Of a DNA stretch of 64,000 nt, positions 53,722 through 61,552 are shown in pieces. Source of the DNA: DATBAX01 sp963723765 (GTDB taxonomy: Bacteria; Acidobacteriota; Terriglobia; Terriglobales; Acidobacteriaceae). The notes beneath the pieces are model-generated. The model was given only the letters and a program-made list of their open reading frames with translations, did no database searches and was not told where the DNA came from. The DNA lies in assembly GCA_963723765.1 (NCBI GenBank), contig CAVRSD010000003.1, forward strand, positions 868,001 to 932,000, written 5' to 3'. Each line of letters begins with the position of its first letter. The stretch's first letter is position 1. The position numbers and the translations under genes are program-made.

Positions 53722-54528
53722 TTACTTCGCAATCGCTGAAATACGATTGGGATCAAGCTTCACTTCGCGCTGAATCACCATCTCGAAAGTCGTTCCCGCC
53801 GGCATATTCACGTCCCGGCCCCGGCCCATCAGGGCAATGGCTGTTCCTATCGCGCCACCCACCGCCCCGCCAATGAGCGCCCCCTTCGCGCCTTGACTTA
53901 GAGCACCCACTGCCGCGCCACTGGCTGCACTGGTCCCAATCGTTGTGGCTTCGTCACCCGCCTGGCTGTCCTGTTGCAGGGTGCCTTCTTTATCTTTCAT
54001 GCCAGTCTTGTCGATTCCAGGAGCGTTTTCCAGGGAACCTGGCAGCAGCACAGTGTAACCACTGGGATAGATCAGGGTCGTAAAGTGCATCTGCACTTCG
54101 GCGCGGCCTTTGATGTGTCCGCCACGCTCAATATGGCTGATTCTGCCCTGCACGTAGGTTCCAGCAGGAATAAGAATGCGGTCGTTCAGCGCGAACGGAA
54201 AGGTCGTCTGCGCATAGACGGCAGCTCCGTCCTGGGTACCTTTGGTCGAGATGGCATGTTTTAGCTCGAGAGCCAGCTTAGTACCGGCGGGGACCGTTAC
54301 GGTGTTTAGGTTGGCTGGAGTCGGTACCGATGAAGCGGGTACCGAAGCCGCAGGGCTAGGCTCCGTGACATTCGGTTTGGTCGGATCCTTGGTTGAAGGA
54401 TCCTGGGTTGAAGAATCCTGGGTTGAAGAATCCTGGGACGCTGACGACGAAGGGGCTACCGGTGATGGTGTCGTAGTTTGGGCACTCGTCCACACCGATA
54501 GCAGCAGCAGGGTGACAATCAAGCGCAC
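53722..54528 (-). CDS. secreted glycine-zipper protein, unknown function
   Basis: 268 residues from the GTG 5 bases after AGGAGG; GTG 54534 overlaps that site. A signal peptide (LIVTLLLLSVWTSA) is followed by a Ser/Thr/Gln/Pro linker containing SSTQD repeats. A domain like that of VirB10/TrbI (VPAGTKLALELKHAISTK, YAQTTFPFALNDRILIPAGTYVQGRI) comes next, then a glycine-zipper segment (AASGAAVGALSQGAKGALIGGAVGGAIGTAIAL) and VNMPAGTTFEMVIQREV. Glycine zippers usually insert into membranes. No conjugation genes are near. Probably an envelope protein. Confidence 0.75.
   Translation of the reverse strand: MRLIVTLLLLSVWTSAQTTTPSPVAPSSSASQDSSTQDSSTQDPSTKDPTKPNVTEPSPAASVPASSVPTPANLNTVTVPAGTKLALELKHAISTKGTQDGAAVYAQTTFPFALNDRILIPAGTYVQGRISHIERGGHIKGRAEVQMHFTTLIYPSGYTVLLPGSLENAPGIDKTGMKDKEGTLQQDSQAGDEATTIGTSAASGAAVGALSQGAKGALIGGAVGGAIGTAIALMGRGRDVNMPAGTTFEMVIQREVKLDPNRISAIAK
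54383..54442 (-). repeat. 15-bp tandem repeats in the linker of the glycine-zipper protein
   Basis: Four in-frame units of 15 bases (consensus GGATCCTGGGTTGAA on the plus strand) encode SSTQD-like pentapeptides. Copy number could change by slippage without breaking the frame. Confidence 0.7.
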
Positions 54529-54678
54529 GTACACCTCCTGAACCCAAAACGGCCGCAGGCTTTCTGGACGCCCAGTATAAACACATCCGGAAGCCGCGAC
54601 TCAATGCTGGGCGTGAATCAATGCTGGGTAGGATGCGGCTGGTTCAAGAATCGTCGCTTTGGACGGTAAACTACCGAA

Positions 54679-54960
54679 CTACTCGCCGCTTTGCCGCTTC
54701 AGTTGGCTTTCTCTGACATTCCCCATAAATTGCGACTGCAGCCGCTGCGAGCAAAGCTCGCCACAAACGTGCAGGGTTCCCTCACGAGCGGCAATTTCTT
54801 CGTCCCAGGGAGCCAGGTAGAGCACGGGCCGGTTAAATTCACCGAACGACGTCCACATCAGCCACCAGCGATCGGCTGAATTTTTCAATGTCCCGCAATT
54901 GGGCCCGGCGCATCGGTAATACGGATTTGGTGCGGGAGACCTACCAGCTACAACTTCCAT
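54679..54960 (-). CDS. small cysteine-rich hypothetical protein
   Basis: 93 residues from ATG 54960; a TTG at 54984 is an alternative, and the AGGAG between them fits the ATG better. Two Cys pairs (YRCAGPNCGTL and VCGELCSQRL) flank a Trp-rich strand (SADRWWLMWTSF) and LYLAPWDEEIA. This suggests a zinc-binding fold. I do not recognise a named family. It lies between the glycine-zipper protein and the NamZ fusion. Confidence 0.6.
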   Translation of the reverse strand: MEVVAGRSPAPNPYYRCAGPNCGTLKNSADRWWLMWTSFGEFNRPVLYLAPWDEEIAAREGTLHVCGELCSQRLQSQFMGNVRESQLKRQSGE

Positions 54961-55043
54961 TGCTTTCCATTTCTCCTGCGTCAAAGACGCTCTTCTTATT
55001 CTAGCTAATTCGTAGCGACCACGTTTGCAGTCACCAGGTAAGA

Positions 55044-57371
55044 TTACTTATAAATTAAATATTTCTCCCGCATTTTCTGAAACTTCTCCAGCGACTCGCG
55101 CCAATCTTCGGCGATACGCCGTGGATCTTCTCCGTTTGTGATGGCGGCTAAAGCCGTCTGGTTCACAATAAGATCGTTTATCTTCTCCAGATGAAACTGC
55201 TCTGGATAAAGCTTGTGCAATGCGGAAGCCAGCTCGACTCCCAGTTCCGGGCCATCCAATGCATTCCGATCCACCAGGAGGATGTTCACTCCTTCGCAAT
55301 TCTTATTCTCGTAGTTACTGGAAGTTGGCGTAAAGCTTAGAGGCACGAACCGCACCCCGGAGATGTTTCGTGCATTCAAATATTGGGCCAGCTCGCGCCC
55401 TTTGATCCAGGGAGCACCCAGCAGCTCAAATGGAGTTTCCGTGCCGCGTCCTACGGAAACGTTCGCGCCCTCAACCAAACCCACCCCAGGATACAGGGCT
55501 GCCTCGGTGACACTACGCAGGTTTGGCGATGGATTCACCCAAGCCAATCCCGTTGAGTCATACCAATCGCCACGCATCCAGCCCAGCATTGGCACCACGG
55601 TGAGCCTGGCGTTGATATTGCGTTCTATATTGAACATCTTGGCCAGCTCTCCCATGGTCATACCATGGCGTGGAGGCACTGGAAAATAATTCACGAAACT
55701 GTCATGCCCAGAATCGGAGACGGGGCCTTGAACGAACGAACCTGTGATCGGGTTCGGGCGATCCAGAACAATGACTTCAATTCCAGCCTTAGCCGCCGCT
55801 TCAAGAAAATAGCCCATCGTCGATTCGTAGGTATAGAAGCGCACCCCGGCATCTTGTACATCGATAACTACCGCGTCGAGATTCTTCAGGACATCCGGTG
55901 AGGGCCGCCGCGCCGCATCGCTCCCCCCGTAAACGCTATACACCGGAACTCCCGTAGCTGTATCGCGGGAGTTACCGATCGCCGTAGTATCTAGCGTTCC
56001 CGTAACTCCATGCTCCGGACTGAAAATCGCATCCAGAGAAATTCCAGGCGCATGGGCCAACACATCGATGGTGCGCTGTCCCTGCGCATCAACGCCCGTC
56101 TGGTTGGTTAACAGCCCAATTTTTTTCTTGGTCGCATTGCCGTCATTGTCGGTACCGCGAATCTCCTCAAAATTATGGGCTTCCAGAACATCAATTCCGG
56201 TCTGGACCACGCCGTTTCTCACCGCCAGCCGTCGCGCGGCTGTTTGGGCCTCGTTATAGCCGGTAATGCTCTTCCATTTCATCTCATCCTGTTCGCTGAC
56301 ACTCAACGGAAGGGCAGCCGCCACGGCCGTCGCAATCTTCGATCGCAGCGCAATCGCAGTTCCCTTCCCGCGCGGATGCACGGCATTGGTCAGCAGGATG
56401 ATGTAGGTGCGGGTTGTGGGATCGATCCAAAGCGAGGTTCCCGTAAACCCCGTGTGCCCGAACGACCCAACTGGCAACAAATCTCCCCGATTGCTGGAGA
56501 ACGGCGAATCGATGTCCCAGCCCAGCCCGCGCAGTACCTGCGATGTCGGCGGCTGCTGCGGAGTCGTCATCTTTTCGACAATTTGCTGCGATAAGATCGA
56601 ACTACCATTTACCAGCGCCTGTGCAAATTTCGACAAATCATCCGCCGTTGAAAACAGGCCCGCATGTCCAGCAACTCCACCCATGCGACGCGCCGTAGGG
56701 TCATGCACCACGCCTCGCAGCATCTTTTCATTTTCGTCATATTGAGTAGGCGCGATGTTGGGACGCCATCCAACAGGCGGCAGAAAACGCGTATGGGTCA
56801 TCTGTAGCGGAGTAAAAATATTCTTTGTACAGTAGGCGTCGAGCGTCGTCCCGCTGACCCGCTCAACCAGCGCACCAAGAGTTATGAAATTGATGTCGCT
56901 GTAAAGAAATTTCGAGCCGGAAGGATAAACGGTCTTTTCGGCAAAAGCCATGCGGAAGGCTGTCTCGCGACCTTCCCAAGGTTGGGTTAAATCCAGATCT
57001 TCAGTCAATCCAGAATGGTGAATAAGCAACTCGCGAACCGTAATATCATCTTTGTCGTTTTGCCCAAACTCAGGAATATATTTCACGACCGGATCATTCA
57101 GCCGGACTTCCCCTCGCTGCACCAGTTGCATCACCGCCGTGGTGGTCGCCACCACTTTGGTCAGGGACGCGAGATCGAAGATCGTATCCAGAGTCATAGC
57201 TTCGCGGCGCGGTTCAAGCGAACGCTCGCCAAAAGCTTTGCGATAAACCACTTGCCCGTTGTGCCAAACCAGCACAACTGCGCCCGGGATCTGGCCGTCG
57301 TGAATGGCATTGAGGACGATGGCATCGAGGACGCCCAGGCGACTCGGCGGGGTCGCCGCTGCAGCAGCCAC
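55044..57371 (-). CDS. serine hydrolase (beta-lactamase fold) fused to NamZ/DUF1343 exo-N-acetylmuramidase
   Basis: 775 residues. Domain one (1-365) is a class C beta-lactamase-like hydrolase: SLTK near residue 69, YSDINF near 155, HTGFTGTSLWID near 310. Domain two (about 390-775) is DUF1343: KIGLLTNQTGVD, IFSPEHGVTG, VIDVQDAGVRFYTYEST, LDRPNPITG, WVNPSPNLRS. The family includes B. subtilis NamZ, which removes terminal MurNAc. Upstream of GTG 57371 the frame continues as an obvious signal peptide (ITACFLALACLIGLLVPSSVAA) to a stop at 57474 without ATG, GTG or TTG, so the true start seems lost or unusual. murQ lies nearby. Confidence 0.88.
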   Translation of the reverse strand: MAAAAATPPSRLGVLDAIVLNAIHDGQIPGAVVLVWHNGQVVYRKAFGERSLEPRREAMTLDTIFDLASLTKVVATTTAVMQLVQRGEVRLNDPVVKYIPEFGQNDKDDITVRELLIHHSGLTEDLDLTQPWEGRETAFRMAFAEKTVYPSGSKFLYSDINFITLGALVERVSGTTLDAYCTKNIFTPLQMTHTRFLPPVGWRPNIAPTQYDENEKMLRGVVHDPTARRMGGVAGHAGLFSTADDLSKFAQALVNGSSILSQQIVEKMTTPQQPPTSQVLRGLGWDIDSPFSSNRGDLLPVGSFGHTGFTGTSLWIDPTTRTYIILLTNAVHPRGKGTAIALRSKIATAVAAALPLSVSEQDEMKWKSITGYNEAQTAARRLAVRNGVVQTGIDVLEAHNFEEIRGTDNDGNATKKKIGLLTNQTGVDAQGQRTIDVLAHAPGISLDAIFSPEHGVTGTLDTTAIGNSRDTATGVPVYSVYGGSDAARRPSPDVLKNLDAVVIDVQDAGVRFYTYESTMGYFLEAAAKAGIEVIVLDRPNPITGSFVQGPVSDSGHDSFVNYFPVPPRHGMTMGELAKMFNIERNINARLTVVPMLGWMRGDWYDSTGLAWVNPSPNLRSVTEAALYPGVGLVEGANVSVGRGTETPFELLGAPWIKGRELAQYLNARNISGVRFVPLSFTPTSSNYENKNCEGVNILLVDRNALDGPELGVELASALHKLYPEQFHLEKINDLIVNQTALAAITNGEDPRRIAEDWRESLEKFQKMREKYLIYK

Positions 57372-57491
57372 ACTCGAAGGAACCAGGAGGCCTATCAGGC
57401 AGGCAAGAGCAAGAAAACAAGCTGTGATACCTGGCCTGCGCGAATTTGAGTTTAAAGAGCGGATACTCTGACTTTAACAACGTCCACCGTA

Positions 57492-58761
57492 TTGCTCAAG
57501 GAACCGAAGTGTAGGGGTGCCGTTTGTGCCACAGGTCAATTCCTTTCCCCGCCCATCGAACTTTGCTATAAATCGAATATCGAATATTCTCCATCCTCAC
57601 CGAAACACTTCCCGGGCACGATCAACAGCTTTGCCGGGCCAGTCCCTGCTCCCGCCTACGAGCAACAGGACACCGTTTTCGCGCGCGCCATTGAAATTTT
57701 GCAGCAGGCCATTGCGGATCATGCATTTCCCGCTGTATCCCTGGCCATTACCCATCGCGGCAGTCTGGTCGCGCTGAAGGGGTTAGGCCGTTTTACCTAT
57801 GAACCGGATTCTTCTGAGGTTTCGCCGGCCACCATTTTTGATCTGGCTTCTGTTTCCAAGGTAATTGCCACCACCAGCATGGCAATGATTCTGTACGAGC
57901 GCGGGCTACTGGACCTCGAAGCGCCTGTGGTCGCGGTCATCCCCGAGTTCGCACGTTCCAGAGGACTTAAAGATAACAAGCGCCGCCGAGAAGTGACTTT
58001 CCACATGTTGTTGTCGCATTCTTCTGGTTTACCCGCGTATGAGAAACTTTTTCTCCGCGCAAAAACCAAAGGAAGACCTGCTTGCCGCCGCCTTTGCAGT
58101 CGCACTCACCGCCGATCCCGGGACCAGCGCCGAGTACAGCGATATTGGCTTCATCATTCTCGGGATTGCGCTGGAACGTATTGCCGACGAATCACTCGCC
58201 AGTTTTTGCCAGCGTGAAATCTTTGGACCGTTGGGGATGGCACAAACTTTATTCAATCCGCCAGGAACATGGCGCGTCGCAATTCCCCCGACGGTGGATG
58301 ACCGCACATTTCGCAACCGCATCATCCAGGGCGAAGTCCATGATGAAAACGCCAGCGTACTGGGAGGGATTGCCGGGCACGCCGGTGTATTTGCCACGTC
58401 GCAGGATGTCGCTATCTTCGCCCATGCCATGCTCAACGGCGGGAAGCCGCTGGTTCGTCCTCAGACACTCGCGCTGTTTACCAAGCGTGAAACATCGCCC
58501 TCCGGCACCTCGCGCGCCCTGGGCTGGGATACACCCTCCGCGCCTTCACAATCCGGGAAATATTTTTCCGCACGTTCGTTTGGCCACCTCGGATACACGG
58601 GTACCTCGCTGTGGATCGACCCGGAGCGTCAACTTTCGGTGGCCTTGCTGACGAACCGGACATGGCCCGATTGCAGCAGCCAGGCCATTAAACTGGTCAG
58701 GCCGAAATTTCACGACGCCGTGATCGAAGCTTTATATCCCGAACTGGAGACCGATCGTTGA
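57492..58761 (+). pseudogene. second serine hydrolase (beta-lactamase fold), frameshifted
   Basis: The first frame (57492-58217) carries FARAIEILQQAIADHAFPAVSLAITHRG, the nucleophile motif SVSK in FDLASVSKVIATTSM, and LSHSSGLPAYEKLF. A +1 shift in AAACCAAAGGAA near 58066-58071 moves the rest to a second frame: EYSDIGFIILG, GGIAGHAGVFAT, HLGYTGTSLWIDPERQ. Rejoined, it is about 420 residues, paralogous to the first domain of the divergent NamZ fusion. The start is uncertain: TTG 57492 is used but no ribosome site or signal peptide is clear. Its stop overlaps murQ as TTGA. Confidence 0.8.
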
Positions 58762-59690
58762 AGAGCGTGACCAGAAACGCGGACATCGAACTTAGCCAGC
58801 TTTCCACCGAGCAGCCGAATCCTGCGTCTAAGGATCTCGACCGCAAGTCCTCTTTGGAAATCGTTCGCATTCTCAACGCCGAAGACGCCAAGGTTGCGGC
58901 CGCAGTCAAGCCTGCGCTACCGCAGATTGCCCGCGCCATCGACGTGATTGCGAATGCGATTAAAAACCACGGCCGCTTGATTTATGTGGGCACCGGCACC
59001 AGCGGCCGCATCGCCGCGCTGGACGCCGCCGAAATCCCGCCAACTTTCGGCATCAATCCTAAAACCGTCCAGTTCATTATTGCCGGCGGCGTGAAGGCGT
59101 TGGGCGAAGCGGTCGAAGCCAATGAAGACTCCCGCGAATTTGGCGAGCAGGCCATGGCCAAAAAGAAGCCAGGCAGGAACGATGTGGTCGTGGGAATCGC
59201 CGCCAGCGGCAGAACGCCATTCACCATTGCCGCTGTCCAGTATGCCCGCCGTCGCGGCGCAAAGACGATTGCGGTGACGTGCAACCCCAATTCTCAATTA
59301 GGCAAATCTGCCGAAATCGAAATCGTGGTCGAAGTCGGTCCTGAGGCTATCTCCGGTTCCACCCGCATGAAATCCGGAACTGCCCAAAAAATGGTACTCA
59401 ACATGCTTTCCAGCGGAGCTATGACGAAGCTCGGCTATGTTTATGGCAATCTCATGATCAACGTCCGCATGAAGAATCACAAACTTGCGGAACGGGCGGC
59501 AACCATCCTTCAGCAGGCCGTCGGCATCGAGAGACAAGCCGCCAAACAGGCCCTCAAATCGTCCGGGAACAGTGTTCCGATTGCCCTGGTCATGCTAAAG
59601 GCCAAGGTAAGCAAATCGAGTGCACAACAGGCCCTGAAATCGACTTCCGGAAATGTTCGCCAGGCGATCACCGCAGCCAAATCAATGTAG
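58758..59690 (+). CDS. murQ: N-acetylmuramic acid 6-phosphate etherase
   Basis: 310 residues from TTG 58758, overlapping the previous stop. The SIS-fold MurQ motifs are complete: LSTEQPNPASKDLD, GRLIYVGTGTSGRIAALDAAEIPPTFG, GGVKALGEAVEANEDS with the catalytic Glu, NDVVVGIAASGRTPF, GSTRMKSGTAQKMVLNMLS. The last 45 residues form a small UBA-like helical domain. It converts MurNAc-6-phosphate to GlcNAc-6-phosphate and lactate in peptidoglycan recycling. Its place next to a NamZ fusion and a second serine hydrolase supports a murein-sugar salvage role for the group. Confidence 0.93.
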   Translation: MKSVTRNADIELSQLSTEQPNPASKDLDRKSSLEIVRILNAEDAKVAAAVKPALPQIARAIDVIANAIKNHGRLIYVGTGTSGRIAALDAAEIPPTFGINPKTVQFIIAGGVKALGEAVEANEDSREFGEQAMAKKKPGRNDVVVGIAASGRTPFTIAAVQYARRRGAKTIAVTCNPNSQLGKSAEIEIVVEVGPEAISGSTRMKSGTAQKMVLNMLSSGAMTKLGYVYGNLMINVRMKNHKLAERAATILQQAVGIERQAAKQALKSSGNSVPIALVMLKAKVSKSSAQQALKSTSGNVRQAITAAKSM

Positions 59691-59870
59691 CTCGAATTTC
59701 TCGGCGGTCTTGGCGGCCTCAGCGGTTCAAGCTTTGACCCTCCCACCAGACCGTGCCCTTCCGATTAACCCCTAGTCCACTGTTTACGGGTGCATTCCCG
59801 CTAGAATAGAAAACGCGCCGCGAACTCGCGTTCTTCCGGCGCACATGACTGATCAGGAAATCACCTCGTT

Positions 59871-61169
59871 ATGGATAAGCTAGTAATTCGCGGCGGCAAT
59901 CCGCTGCTGGGCACGATTCGCGTCAGTGGCGCAAAAAACGCGGCCCTTCCTGCAATGGCTGCGGCCCTGCTCACTGAAGACACCGTCATCCTGGAAAACA
60001 TTCCCCAGGTTCGTGATATTGAGACCACGCGCAAGCTGCTGGCCGCCATGGGCGCAGAAGTCGAACTCGGATACGGTCGTGCTCAGCATCGCACCACCAT
60101 TTCGGCTCGCGTTCTGTCCAGTCCGGAAGCGTCCTATGAACTGGTCAAGCAAATGCGCGCATCATCGCTGGTTCTCGGCCCGCTGGTGGCCCGTTGTGGC
60201 CGCGCCAGAGTCTCGCTGCCCGGCGGTTGCGCGATCGGAAGCCGGCCCATCGATATGCACGTCAAGGGATTGGAGTTGCTGGGCGCCAAGATCACGCAAG
60301 ATCACGGATACATCGAGGCAACCGCCAAGCGGCTCAAGGGCGCAGAGATTGTTTTCGAAAAAATCACGGTCACCGGCACTGAAGATTTACTGATGGCCGC
60401 GACTTTGGCCGAAGGCGAAACGGTCATGAAGAATTGTGCCCGCGAACCTGAAGTGGAGGACCTGGCAAATCTACTCAACAAGATGGGGGCGCACATCGAG
60501 GGCGCAGGAACTTCCACGATTCGCATCAAAGGCGTTGATAAACTCCACGGTGCGAAACATCGCATCATTCCTGATCGCATTGAAGCCGCAACTTTTATTA
60601 TCGCGGGAGCTCTGACGGGAGGCGACTTGAACGTCGCTGCATGCGATCCCAGTCACCTGGGCGCTTTGTTGCAGAAACTCCACGAAGTGGGCGTGAAAAC
60701 AGCGCACTCCGACGAATCGGTTCGCGTGATGGGTGAAGGCACGTTCAAGGCTTCCGACATTGTGACCGAAGAGTATCCCGGATTCCCCACCGACATGCAG
60801 GCGCAATACATGGCGCTCGCCACCCAGGCGGAGGGGACTTCAATCATTACCGAAAATATCTTTGAGAACCGTTTCATGCACGCGCAGGAACTGGTGCGCA
60901 TGGGCGCGAACATCAAGATTGAAGGACGCAGCGCCGTGGTTCGCGGCAAGTCTCAGTTGAGCGGCGCGGCCGTGCTGGCATCCGACTTGCGAGCTTCGGC
61001 TTCGCTGGTGCTGGCGGCTTTGGTCGCGGATGGCGAGACCATTATCGACCGCGTCTATCACCTCGACCGCGGCTACGAAAACATTGAAGAAAAATTGCGC
61101 GGTGTCGGTGCCCAGATTCGCCGCATCGGAGAAATCCTGCCCAAGCGGGCTGCAGCGCCGCGAGGATAG
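59871..61169 (+). CDS. murA: UDP-N-acetylglucosamine 1-carboxyvinyltransferase
   Basis: 432 residues, first committed step of peptidoglycan precursor synthesis. It begins MDKLVIRGGNPLLGTIRVSGAKNAALP; the fosfomycin-target Cys is in LPGGCAIGSRPID near residue 120; PDRIEAATFIIAGALTGGD near 238; EEYPGFPTDMQAQ near 302; IFENRFMHAQELVRMGANI near 328. The ATG has only a distant AGGAA. It lies 180 bases after murQ, so it may have its own promoter. Confidence 0.95.
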   Translation: MDKLVIRGGNPLLGTIRVSGAKNAALPAMAAALLTEDTVILENIPQVRDIETTRKLLAAMGAEVELGYGRAQHRTTISARVLSSPEASYELVKQMRASSLVLGPLVARCGRARVSLPGGCAIGSRPIDMHVKGLELLGAKITQDHGYIEATAKRLKGAEIVFEKITVTGTEDLLMAATLAEGETVMKNCAREPEVEDLANLLNKMGAHIEGAGTSTIRIKGVDKLHGAKHRIIPDRIEAATFIIAGALTGGDLNVAACDPSHLGALLQKLHEVGVKTAHSDESVRVMGEGTFKASDIVTEEYPGFPTDMQAQYMALATQAEGTSIITENIFENRFMHAQELVRMGANIKIEGRSAVVRGKSQLSGAAVLASDLRASASLVLAALVADGETIIDRVYHLDRGYENIEEKLRGVGAQIRRIGEILPKRAAAPRG

Positions 61170-61552
61170 GCGCCCACACCTTTTTTAATTTTCCGGGATG
61201 TGAATGTGGCGCGTGCGCCCTTGCACGCGAACCTGTAGGCGGAAGATGACACCGAGAAGCTTGTCAATCCCCGCGGTCTTGATTTTCCACCCTAACCCAA
61301 TGATAACAAGACAAAAAAAGACTACGCCACCCTGACCCATTTACCGGTATGAGACTGCTATCCTAGAAATATAAGCCTTCCTCTGAATCGAAGTTCGTTT
61401 TACAGGTTTGGGATGAACGCAGGAATACTGCGCTCAGGATGACATTGGACCTGAAATACAATCTTGGCCAAAAATAAAGGCCGCGATTTTAATCGCGGCC
61501 TTTGTCTTTAAACCATCCGTGTGAATCAGCGTAAATCCGTGGCCAGAAGTTT
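61170..61552. other. intergenic region between convergent murA and pnp
   Basis: About 380 bases without a credible gene. It holds a hairpin CGCGTGC/GCACGCG (61210-61229) with no T run, an A-rich stretch near 61310, a GGATGAACGCAGG...CTCAGGATGACA segment like common dispersed intergenic repeats, and the strong terminator at 61476-61503. Confidence 0.6.
61467..61503 (-). terminator. intrinsic terminator of pnp (bidirectional)
   Basis: A perfect 12-bp stem, AAAGGCCGCGAT (61476-61487) and ATCGCGGCCTTT (61492-61503), with a 4-base loop. On the minus strand it is followed by ATTTTTGG, fitting pnp. On the plus strand it is followed by GTCTTT and may also end murA transcription. Confidence 0.85.

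Noticed and set aside
54356..54604. Small minus-strand frame rich in FNPGFFNPG repeats
   Set aside because: It is the 15-bp repeat of the glycine-zipper gene read in another frame.
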